Assembly: GCA_045604285.1 (NCBI GenBank)
Contig: JAZUNS010000091.1
Location: forward strand, 1-19,984
DNA length: 19,984 bases
Origin: SIG636 sp045604285
Lineage (GTDB): Bacteria > Bacillota > Clostridia > Oscillospirales > CAG-382
Direction: 5' to 3'
The translations under genes were made by a program, and so were the position numbers. This document shows, one piece after another, positions 13,743-19,984 of the stretch; positions within the stretch are counted from its first letter, which is position 1; every line of letters begins with the position of its first letter. The notes under the pieces are model-generated. The model did not search any database. It was not told the origin of the DNA and worked only from the letters and a program-made list of their open reading frames with translations.

Positions 13743-14138
13743 ATGCTTAATATAGGTTTAACGGCAGAATGCTCTGTAATAGTTGACAATAATAACACGG
13801 GGGCAACGGTCGGTAGCGGTAGCCTTCCCGTTTTCGCAACCCCCTCTCTTGCGGCGTTGGTAGAAAAAACGGCTTGTGTTTGCCTGGAAGGTAAGCTTGA
13901 TGATGGCTGCACTACCGTAGGCACGGTGTTGCAGCTTAAGCATCTTGCGCCTACCCCCGTGGGCATGACCGTAAGCTGCAGATGCACTTTGGAGGAGATA
14001 GACGGCCGCCGTCTTGCTTTTAAAGCGGTAGTAAGCGACGGAGCGGGCGTTGTGGGTGAGGTGTATCACGAGCGCTTTGTAATAAAGGCAGAGCCTTTTA
14101 TGGCAAAGGCGCAATCAAGGAGTGAAAATCGTGGGTAA
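13743..14138 (+). CDS. FlK-like hotdog-fold acyl-CoA thioesterase
   Basis: The 131-residue product resembles the fluoroacetyl-CoA thioesterase-like branch of the hotdog superfamily, which hydrolyses short acyl-CoAs. The order of residues matches the FlK catalytic set: Thr33 in FATPSLAALVE, Glu41 in the same helix, and His67 in LQLKHLAPTPVG, followed by the conserved GMTV strand. Most Clostridia members of this family have unknown substrates, so fluoroacetate should not be assumed. ATG 13743 was chosen because GAGGTG (13731-13736) lies 6 nt upstream. An in-frame GTG at 13734 falls within that site. It overlaps the next gene by 8 nt. Its GC content is clearly higher than that of the genes to the left. 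Confidence 0.85.
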   Translation: MLNIGLTAECSVIVDNNNTGATVGSGSLPVFATPSLAALVEKTACVCLEGKLDDGCTTVGTVLQLKHLAPTPVGMTVSCRCTLEEIDGRRLAFKAVVSDGAGVVGEVYHERFVIKAEPFMAKAQSRSENRG

Positions 14139-14784
14139 AAAGAAAAGAAAAAACAAAGCCGCACCTGCTGAGGCGGTAAAGCCTGCGGAAACGGTAAGCT
14201 CTTCCGATACCGTTCAGGTGGATTTGCCCGCTTCTCAACCAACGCAGGAGTTTAACACCGCAGAGGTACAAAGCTCGGTACCGTTATACGAGCTTGTGCG
14301 TACCAGCTCTGCCGTGTACGCCTACGCTTGCAAAAAGTGCAATTGGTTCAGTTTGCGTAACACGCATCTGGTTGTTTACATAATGTTTTTTTTGGTAATT
14401 GCGGTATTTGACGTATATTACGGCTTTTTCAATAAAGATATTACTTTATGCATAGTTACTTCCGTTGCAGCACTTTTTATGCTGTACGTAATAGCAAGAG
14501 GGCCAAAACTCTTTTCTACCGGTATGTCTTTTGACGAAGAACACATGGAGGGGACCTTAAGCTGCAGCTTTTATAAAGACAATATGAGCGTCAAGTGGGG
14601 AAGTGAAGCTCACGATATTCCCTACAGCTCAGTAACCGAAATCAAGTTTGCCAAGCATTTCGTATACATAAGCGTAAAAAATAACAAGGCACTTCAAAAC
14701 GGCATAGTTATGGAGAAGCCCGTTGAAAAAGAAACCGCTGACGGTATTATGAATATTGTGAAAAATGCAGTAAAGAAAGCGTAA
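14131..14784 (+). CDS. Two-helix membrane protein with YcxB-like C-terminal domain
   Basis: The product has 217 residues. A very basic start (MGKKKRKNK) is followed by a low-complexity Ala/Pro/Ser linker to about residue 50, two membrane helices (about 79-99 and 104-122), then a C-terminal beta-rich domain. That domain has the sequence course GTLSCSFYKDNMSVKW...IPYSSVTEIKFAKHFVYI, like the YcxB/PH-like family that follows paired membrane helices in many Bacillota. The function of that family is not established. GTG 14131 was preferred because AAGGAG (14117-14122) lies 8 nt upstream. An earlier in-frame GTG at 14122 overlaps that site. Its start overlaps the end of the thioesterase gene by 8 nt, so translation is probably coupled. 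Confidence 0.78.
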   Translation: MGKKKRKNKAAPAEAVKPAETVSSSDTVQVDLPASQPTQEFNTAEVQSSVPLYELVRTSSAVYAYACKKCNWFSLRNTHLVVYIMFFLVIAVFDVYYGFFNKDITLCIVTSVAALFMLYVIARGPKLFSTGMSFDEEHMEGTLSCSFYKDNMSVKWGSEAHDIPYSSVTEIKFAKHFVYISVKNNKALQNGIVMEKPVEKETADGIMNIVKNAVKKA

Positions 14785-14822
14785 AAGTCAGAACCACCGG
14801 TTCAACCGGTGGTTCTGACTTT
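14784..14822. terminator. Long bidirectional terminator between convergent genes
   Basis: This is an inverted repeat of up to 19 bp (14784-14802 with 14804-14822), with only a few bases available as loop. It overlaps the stop codons of both convergent genes. Short A and T runs at both ends suit termination in either direction. Confidence 0.88.
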
Positions 14823-16383
14823 ATTGGTTTGTAAGTGTGTTAAATTGCGCCGCAAAATCGCTGTAATCAATATTGGGGGATGAGTTCCATGATTTAACCG
14901 CCATGGCTGCCATCGCTCTTCCGCTGCCTTCCTTTATTTCTTCGTAGGTCTGGGTGTTGGGCTTGTCGCACCATATACAGAAGTATGCACCTTGAAGCTG
15001 CTTGCCAACCCTGGCTACGTCCTCGTAATCGGCGCTTGAGTCGGGGAATATATTTGCTGTCCATTCCTTAAATATTTCTGTAGCCTTTGGTTGATCAAAG
15101 CCTTCCTTAAGGACGTAGTACATATATCCTTCGTTTACGTTGTATACGTTGTGGTCGGCTTCCAAAAAGCTGTTTACGCCCGCTGCACGCAACGTACCGT
15201 TGTTGGACCAATAGCATATTTCAATGCGGCTGTCAGGTTCAACCACTGCCGCCTGATCCACGGTACGCCTTAAGCCGTCGTTCCAGGCCCTTACCTTAAA
15301 GCCCTTGTCTATCATGTGTGCGGCAATATCGTTAAGATATCCAACGTAGGCGTCGTGGGCGTTTGCCTCTGCACCATAGGTGGCTTTTGCGTGATTCTCA
15401 AGTATCTTCCACGCACTGAATTGCATACGGCCGATATTTGACCAGCCAAAGCTTTCGTCGCCGCCTATGTTAAAGCTTTTGCATTCGGCAAAAAGCTCTG
15501 CATATTCGTCAAGCAGGGATTTTATATACGCAACGGCATCGGGATTGGTTATATCCAGGGTCTTTGCCGAGTTGTATCCGTCAACGTCCGTAAGTGAATA
15601 TTGCGGATGCGCTTTCAATACCTGTAACAAATGACCAGGGGAATCAAAGGAGGGGATAATGTCTACGTATACCTCTTTTGCGGCGGCAAGTATTTCACGC
15701 ACCTCATCCTTGGTAAGATATTTATCCGAGGTTATTGCAGGGTCTGTATCACACTGTATGCGAAAGCCTTCGTTTTCGCTGAAATGCAACTCTACCGCGT
15801 TCATTTTTTGTGCAGCCGCAGAGTTTATCATCTCTATAATTTGGTCTTTGGTAAAGTATTTACGGGCTATGTCAAAGTGCAAGCAGCGCTCTTTAACGTC
15901 GGGCCAGTCTGTGTAAACGCCCTTTTCCATGCATTGTTGAAGCTTTGCGTAACAGCTTACCGTATGTGCGCCGTAATACAGCCCAACCTCGGTGGCGGCG
16001 GTAACCTTTATGCCCTTATCGACCTCGATCTTATAGGCTTGCGGTAAAAGCCAATCGCTTACACCTTCAACGGCAAAGTCTTCGTCAAGCACCAATTCAA
16101 CAATTGTGCTGCCGTTATCAAACAGCTTTTCCGCCCTTGCTTTAAGCGCAGCGTTTTCGGTGCTTACCGTAACGCCGTTAAAGGGCAGTACACCTTCCGT
16201 TTTTACAAGAGATTTAAGCCCCATAACGTAGCTGTATTCTGCCGTAACGTCCTCCTGCAAAATCTCGCTTATCTCAGAGCTGCCGTCTTCGTTGCTTTCG
16301 GGCGGAGTCGTTTCTCCGTTGCAGGTGGATAAAACAATAAGCGTCATAAATAAACACAATAGGGACAAACCCTTGCTTTTCAT
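14821..16383 (-). CDS. GH20 beta-N-acetylhexosaminidase, probable lipoprotein
   Basis: The 520-residue product is probably an exported exo-acting hexosaminidase releasing terminal GlcNAc or GalNAc from glycans. Signal peptide II is likely, with lipobox LSTC giving lipidated Cys21, though Thr at -1 is less usual. A Ser/Glu-rich linker runs to about 48, a GH20b-like N-terminal alpha/beta domain to about 160, then the TIM barrel. Barrel landmarks are HFDIARKYFTKDQI, the EVYVDIIPSFDSPGHL strand, and the catalytic pair Asp309-Glu310 in FNIGGDESF, which acts by substrate-assisted catalysis. AGGAGG lies about 10 nt before the ATG on the minus strand (complement of 16393-16398). It is divergent from the ABC exporter, and no sugar transporter or regulator is adjacent. 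Confidence 0.92.
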   Translation of the reverse strand: MKSKGLSLLCLFMTLIVLSTCNGETTPPESNEDGSSEISEILQEDVTAEYSYVMGLKSLVKTEGVLPFNGVTVSTENAALKARAEKLFDNGSTIVELVLDEDFAVEGVSDWLLPQAYKIEVDKGIKVTAATEVGLYYGAHTVSCYAKLQQCMEKGVYTDWPDVKERCLHFDIARKYFTKDQIIEMINSAAAQKMNAVELHFSENEGFRIQCDTDPAITSDKYLTKDEVREILAAAKEVYVDIIPSFDSPGHLLQVLKAHPQYSLTDVDGYNSAKTLDITNPDAVAYIKSLLDEYAELFAECKSFNIGGDESFGWSNIGRMQFSAWKILENHAKATYGAEANAHDAYVGYLNDIAAHMIDKGFKVRAWNDGLRRTVDQAAVVEPDSRIEICYWSNNGTLRAAGVNSFLEADHNVYNVNEGYMYYVLKEGFDQPKATEIFKEWTANIFPDSSADYEDVARVGKQLQGAYFCIWCDKPNTQTYEEIKEGSGRAMAAMAVKSWNSSPNIDYSDFAAQFNTLTNQ

Positions 16384-16427
16384 ATAAAACAGTCCTCCTA
16401 TTTTATGGATTTTTTTGCCTTAAACCC

Positions 16428-16455
16428 TTGTAAACGCCGAATTTTTTGCTATAAT
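16428..16455 (+). promoter_or_regulatory. Promoter for the ABC exporter
   Basis: TTGTAA (16428-16433) and TATAAT (16450-16455) are separated by 16 bp. The transcript would start near 16462, about 40 nt before the ATG at 16503. Confidence 0.65.
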
Positions 16456-16472
16456 TATTAGGTATTAAGAAT

Positions 16473-16501
16473 ATTATACTATCAGAAGCGGAAAATTACA
16501 A
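16473..16501 (-). promoter_or_regulatory. Promoter for the GH20 hexosaminidase gene
   Basis: On the minus strand, TTGTAA (complement of 16496-16501) and TATAAT (complement of 16473-16478) are 17 bp apart. Transcription would start near 16466, giving a leader of about 83 nt. This promoter lies within the exporter's 5' leader, so the two divergent transcripts overlap at their starts. Confidence 0.62.
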
Positions 16502-16502
16502 G

Positions 16503-18212
16503 ATGATAAAACGATTTATTTCCTACTACAAACCACACAAAAAGCTATTTGCGGCAGATATGTTTTGCGCCTTTTTGCTTGCCGCCTGCGATCTGATCTA
16601 TCCCGAGATCACAAAACTTATGCTTAACGATTATATCCCAAATCGGCAAATAAAAATTCTTATTATTCTTGCTGCCGTTCTTTTGGGCATATATCTTGTA
16701 AAGATGGGGCTAAACTACTTTGTGCAGTATTACGGTCACGTTATGGGTGTCCGTATGCAGGCGCAAATGCGTAAGGACGTCTTTAACCACCTGCAAAAAT
16801 TGCCGCTGTCTTACTTCGACGGCAACAAAACCGGCACCATTATGTCCCGCATAATAAACGACCTTATGGACGTTTCCGAGCTTGCCCACCACGGCCCCGA
16901 GGACCTTTTCCTTTCCATAGTTATGCTTGCGGGCTCCTTTATAATGATGAGCCGTATGTGCATGCCTCTTACCCTTATAATTTTTGCTTTTTTACCCATT
17001 CTTGTATTCTTTGCCGCCAGACAAAGGCGCAAAATGTCTAAAGCCTTCGCTACCGCCAGGGTTGAGGTTGGCGAGGTTAATGCTGCCCTTGAAAACAGCG
17101 TATCCGGTATACGTGTTTCTAAGGCGTACAACAGCCGTGCAGAGGAAAGCAAGCGCTTTGACGAAGGAAACGAAAGGCTTGTGGCGGCACGCTGCGAAAT
17201 GTACAAGGCTATGGGTACCTTCCATAGCGGCACAACCTTCATTACCGATTTTTTAATGGTCGTTATGTATCTTGCAGGCGGTCTTTTCTGCTATTACGGC
17301 AAAATTGATTTGCCCGAGTTTACCGCATTTATTCTGTACATAAACATTTTTACTTCTCCCATACGCCGTCTTATCGGGTTTATCGAGCAGTATCAAAACG
17401 GTATGACTGGCTTTTCAAGATTTTGCGATATTATAGACTGTCAACCGGAATCGGATAAAGAAGATGCCGTAACCGTTGACAACGCCAAGGGTGAAATAGA
17501 GTTTAAAAACGTAAGCTTTTCTTACGGCGATGCCGAGCTTGTGTTAAACGACCTAAGCTTTACCATTAAGGCGGGCAAAACCTTGGCTTTAGTGGGGCCC
17601 TCCGGCGGCGGCAAAACCACTATATGTCATCTTATCCCAAGATTTTACTGTCCCAACAGCGGCTCAGTTCTTTTGGATGGCGTGGACGTAGAGGATATTA
17701 AGCTTGATTCCCTTAGGGATAATATAGGTATAGTGGCGCAGGACGTATTTTTGTTCAATTCCACCATTTACGATAATATCGTTTACGGCAAGCCCAACGC
17801 CACCCGTGCCGAGGTGGAAGAGGCTGCAAAAAACGCAAACATCCACGATTATATTATGGGCCTTGAAAACGGTTACGATACTGTGGTAGGGGAGCGTGGC
17901 GTAAAGCTTTCGGGCGGACAAAAGCAGCGCATTTCAATAGCCCGTGCTTTCTTGAAGAACCCACCCGTAATGATACTTGACGAGGCAACCAGCGCCCTTG
18001 ATAACGCTACGGAACAGCTTATTCAACAAAGCCTTGACAGGCTTTGTAAGGGCAGAACAACCCTTGTGGTTGCTCATAGGCTTACAACCGTTAAGAACGC
18101 CGACGAGATACTCGTTATCACTGACGAGGGTATCTCGGAAAGAGGCACCCACAAACAGCTTATCGAAGCAGGCGGTATTTACGCCGACCTTTGGAAGGGT
18201 AACGAAGAATAA
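16503..18212 (+). CDS. ABC exporter half-transporter (fused permease and ATPase)
   Basis: The 569-residue product is an MsbA/BmrA-type type IV exporter subunit with a six-helix membrane domain (about 1-310) fused to a nucleotide-binding domain (about 331-569). ATPase motifs are all intact: Walker A GPSGGGKTT (365-373), Q-loop Gln413, signature LSGGQ (469-473), Walker B VMILDE (489-494) with catalytic Glu494, D-loop SALD, and switch His525. It should work as a homodimer, since no second half-transporter is adjacent. The substrate cannot be deduced; drugs, lipids and peptides are all possible. The ATG is preceded only by a weak GCGGA (16488-16492) about 10 nt upstream. The gene is divergent from the hexosaminidase. 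Confidence 0.93.
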   Translation: MIKRFISYYKPHKKLFAADMFCAFLLAACDLIYPEITKLMLNDYIPNRQIKILIILAAVLLGIYLVKMGLNYFVQYYGHVMGVRMQAQMRKDVFNHLQKLPLSYFDGNKTGTIMSRIINDLMDVSELAHHGPEDLFLSIVMLAGSFIMMSRMCMPLTLIIFAFLPILVFFAARQRRKMSKAFATARVEVGEVNAALENSVSGIRVSKAYNSRAEESKRFDEGNERLVAARCEMYKAMGTFHSGTTFITDFLMVVMYLAGGLFCYYGKIDLPEFTAFILYINIFTSPIRRLIGFIEQYQNGMTGFSRFCDIIDCQPESDKEDAVTVDNAKGEIEFKNVSFSYGDAELVLNDLSFTIKAGKTLALVGPSGGGKTTICHLIPRFYCPNSGSVLLDGVDVEDIKLDSLRDNIGIVAQDVFLFNSTIYDNIVYGKPNATRAEVEEAAKNANIHDYIMGLENGYDTVVGERGVKLSGGQKQRISIARAFLKNPPVMILDEATSALDNATEQLIQQSLDRLCKGRTTLVVAHRLTTVKNADEILVITDEGISERGTHKQLIEAGGIYADLWKGNEE

Positions 18213-18215
18213 AAC

Positions 18216-18267
18216 AAGAGCAAACGTGTAAGGACCAACTCCTTTGCGTTTGCTCTTTTGCTTTTTT
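18216..18267 (+). terminator. Terminator of the ABC exporter gene
   Basis: An 11-bp stem (18216-18226 with 18247-18257) contains an inner AAGGA/TCCTT stem and is followed by TTTTGCTTTTTT. It sits 4 nt past the stop. The convergent XRE gene ends at 18273. Confidence 0.85.
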
Positions 18268-18272
18268 GCCAA

Positions 18273-18896
18273 TTATTTGTTGTTTTCGGCAGTCAGCTTT
18301 TTTGCTTTGCTGCTGCCAACTATACCAAAGCACAGCCCGGTAACGATTTGTGCGGGTATGCCTATGGTAAACAAAAGCCAAATGTTTTTATCGCAGAATA
18401 CCAAAAGCGATAAATATATAGCAGTCAAAAGAGACCATATAAGCCCGCTGATTATAAATAGGTTGTTGCGTCTGGTAAACCAGATAGAATTAAATACCAG
18501 AAGTATTATAAAGCATACGGGAATGGCAATAATGTATGCAATCCAAGAGAACGTTCCGGTAACTGCCCATATAGAAGTAAAGGCAACGGTAATAAGAAGC
18601 AAAAAGCTAAGTATTGAGATGAGCGTTATAATACAGTGGTTGCGTTTTTTTGCTTCTTTGGTGGTGGTAACCTTTTCCTCCGGTGCGTGTGGCTCCAAAA
18701 GGTAGTCAACGGTAACGCCAAACATTTCCGCAACGGTGTGAAGCACGTAAATATCGGGCACAGATTCCGCCCTTTCCCATTTGGATATAGATTTATCGGA
18801 ATATGATAATTTTTCTGCCAGCTCCGCTTGGGTAAGCTTAGCGTTATTTCTTAGCTTGGCTAAGTTTGATGCTATGTTTTTTCTGATATCGTCCAT
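18273..18896 (-). CDS. XRE-family regulator with C-terminal membrane helices
   Basis: The product has 207 residues. The N-terminal helix-turn-helix of the Cro/CI type (about 6-62) has the pattern LRNNAKLTQAELAEKL-SYSDKSISKWERAESVPD-VLHTVAEMFGVTVDYLL. A short charged linker (about 68-85) is followed by four hydrophobic segments (about 86-110, 115-138, 145-166 and 170-193). This one-component, membrane-tethered layout is common in Clostridia and suggests DNA binding controlled by a membrane or envelope signal, though that is inference. AGAAAGG precedes the ATG on the minus strand. It is divergent from the SGNH hydrolase gene, which is the natural candidate target besides its own promoter. Confidence 0.9.
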   Translation of the reverse strand: MDDIRKNIASNLAKLRNNAKLTQAELAEKLSYSDKSISKWERAESVPDIYVLHTVAEMFGVTVDYLLEPHAPEEKVTTTKEAKKRNHCIITLISILSFLLLITVAFTSIWAVTGTFSWIAYIIAIPVCFIILLVFNSIWFTRRNNLFIISGLIWSLLTAIYLSLLVFCDKNIWLLFTIGIPAQIVTGLCFGIVGSSKAKKLTAENNK

Positions 18897-19108
18897 AATA
18901 TACCTTTCTACTTAGGGTAGGGGCTGAAAAGCCGCATAAAACCAAGGAATTCTACTCTCGGTAGAGAGCCCGAAATTAATTCTATTTTCTCGCTTTTAAT
19001 CAGTATAGTTCAAAAACTTCGAAAGGGGTGTACTTTTTACGCCTTGGGTTTATAATACGTTTGTGCCGCAAAGCTTGCGGCGATGATAAAAATCGGAGGC
19101 GTATAAGT
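18897..19108. promoter_or_regulatory. Divergent intergenic region between the XRE regulator and SGNH hydrolase genes
   Basis: This holds the control signals of both genes. Overlapping short palindromes lie around 18951-18968 (TCTAC-TCTCG-GTAGA and CTCTC-GGTA-GAGAG). The word AATTCTA followed by a TCTC run occurs twice (18949 and 18978). Either could be an operator for the XRE protein. A TATAAT at 19051-19056 may be the plus-strand -10, but no good -35 accompanies it. A 7-bp hairpin (19065-19071 with 19075-19081) lies in the leader just before the ribosome binding site at 19095-19099. I could not place the minus-strand promoter with confidence. Confidence 0.4.
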
Positions 19109-19783
19109 ATGAGCAAGGTTTTGATATTCGGTGATTCTATACTTAAGGGTGTAACCTATTCTGACGAAATCGGCAAGTATAAGCTGTGCAAGCCTGACTA
19201 CTGCCAGCTTGAGGGTGAGGGCTATGAGGTAGTTAACCTTTCCAAAATGGGTGCCACCATTGATTACGGCGAGAAGGTTATAAGAGAAGAGCTTACCGAA
19301 TACGATGAAAACAACGTGGTAATACTTGAATACGGCGGCAACGATTGCGACCACCGCTGGAAGGAAATTTCCGATGCGCCCGAGGCAGAACATAACGCCG
19401 CAGTACCTCACGAGGAATTTGAACACAAATATAAGGATTGTGTTGAATACGCTAAATCCATGGGTGCAAAAGTTTTCGTTGCCAACCTGGTTCCGCTGGA
19501 AAGCGACCGTTACATGGATTGGATAAGCCGCGGTCTTGACTATGACGTTATCCTTAATTGGTTGGGTGACAAAAATATGCTTTACCGCTGGCACGAAAGC
19601 TATAGCCGTATTGTTGAAAATATTGCCAAAAGTCTTGGCGCAAAGCTTGTGGATCTAAGGGGTGCATTCCTTACAACTCACAGCTTCGGCAAGCTGATTT
19701 GCAAGGATGGTATACATCCTACCGAAAACGGTCACCGCCTTATTTGCAACACCTTGACCGATGCGGTTTTAGCCAACGCATAA
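19109..19783 (+). CDS. SGNH/GDSL-family hydrolase
   Basis: The 224-residue product carries the SGNH esterase/lipase blocks. Block I is FGDSILKG with nucleophile Ser10, block III is GGND with Asn78 in ILEYGGNDCD, and block V is DGIHPTENGH with Asp200 and His203 completing the triad. The family cleaves acyl or acetyl esters, often on carbohydrates. With no signal peptide, this one should be cytoplasmic. Substrate is unknown. ATG 19109 was chosen because GGAGG (19095-19099) lies 9 nt upstream and block I should be close to the N-terminus. The open frame extends upstream to 19028, but the added residues look like translated leader. It is divergent from the XRE regulator. No plus-strand terminator is clear after it. 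Confidence 0.9.
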   Translation: MSKVLIFGDSILKGVTYSDEIGKYKLCKPDYCQLEGEGYEVVNLSKMGATIDYGEKVIREELTEYDENNVVILEYGGNDCDHRWKEISDAPEAEHNAAVPHEEFEHKYKDCVEYAKSMGAKVFVANLVPLESDRYMDWISRGLDYDVILNWLGDKNMLYRWHESYSRIVENIAKSLGAKLVDLRGAFLTTHSFGKLICKDGIHPTENGHRLICNTLTDAVLANA

Positions 19784-19842
19784 CTATATCATAGTATAAC
19801 ATAAAACTTTTGCATTTTCAAGAAGTTAGAATTCGTTTTGTG

Positions 19843-19867
19843 AAAAAAGCTGCGATAAGTCGCAGCT
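19843..19867 (-). terminator. Terminator ending repeat copy 3 (minus strand)
   Basis: The hairpin 19848-19867 (AGCTGCGA / TCGCAGCT, loop CTTA on the minus strand) is followed in minus orientation by a run of T residues (complement of 19843-19848). Its stem differs from the terminators after copies 1 and 2. It may also limit minus-strand read-through into the convergent SGNH gene. Confidence 0.82.
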
Positions 19868-19869
19868 CA

Positions 19870-19984
19870 GGCTGATGACAAACCTTGTCATCAGCCTGGC
19901 AGAGTACTGAGAAAGAGTGCAGACGAAACAAACCGAGGCGAGAACTGTACTAAGTACTGTGAGCCGAGGTTTGTTTTGAACGAA
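19870..19984 (-). repeat. Dispersed structured repeat element, copy 3, cut by the window end
   Basis: The reverse complement matches the right half of copies 1 and 2. Stem 2 (minus-strand halves at 19968-19976 and 19926-19934) has AAACAAACC/GGTTTGTTT, where the other copies have AAACGAACC/GGTTCGTTT, a compensatory pair change. Hairpin 3 (19868-19881 with 19885-19898) is a perfect 14-bp stem. The linker is almost identical to the other copies. Hairpin 1 and the element's start lie beyond the window. Confidence 0.87.

Noticed and set aside
19028..19108. Upstream-extended start for the SGNH hydrolase
   Set aside because: The added residues contain a leader hairpin and no signal-like pattern, while ATG 19109 has a good GGAGG site and places the GDS motif where the family has it.

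Overview
The window looks like chromosome of an anaerobic Clostridia member (Bacillota), possibly gut-associated. The signs are near-consensus TTGACA-17-TATAAT promoters, strong AGGAGG-type ribosome binding sites, a clostridial 2[4Fe-4S] ferredoxin, a dockerin-bearing surface protein and low to moderate GC. I assign no genus.

Left part (1-13.4 kb, roughly 27-43% GC in hand-counted lines). It opens with a non-coding repeat element (copy 1) and its terminator. A consensus promoter then drives a membrane-anchored protein with a possible degenerate LytR-CpsA-Psr-like domain, O-acetylhomoserine sulfhydrylase (metY) and rlmH. Next come a ferredoxin gene with its own promoter and terminator, a TrmN6-type methyltransferase, and a 1828-residue secreted S8 protease carrying a propeller-like region, Ig-like modules, a dockerin, a cohesin-like domain and a C-terminal membrane anchor. 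A bidirectional terminator separates this from convergent topB. tRNA-Arg(ACG) follows, then a striking array of small hairpins, and a two-gene unit encoding a zinc-ribbon protein and an unrecognised protein.

Right part (13.7-20 kb, roughly 42-53% GC in counted lines). Copy 2 of the repeat lies at the composition step. It is followed by an FlK-like thioesterase overlapping a YcxB-like membrane protein, a GH20 hexosaminidase lipoprotein divergent from an ABC exporter, a membrane-tethered XRE regulator divergent from an SGNH hydrolase, and copy 3 of the repeat (minus strand) running off the end.

The genes are mostly housekeeping and cell-surface functions and do not form one pathway. The most interesting undescribed material is non-coding. 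One item is a dispersed element of about 220 bp with three hairpins, compensatory stem changes between copies and a different terminator hairpin after each copy. The other is a 168-bp hairpin array downstream of the tRNA, in which GTGAAGT and ACTTCA words alternate with short stem-loops.
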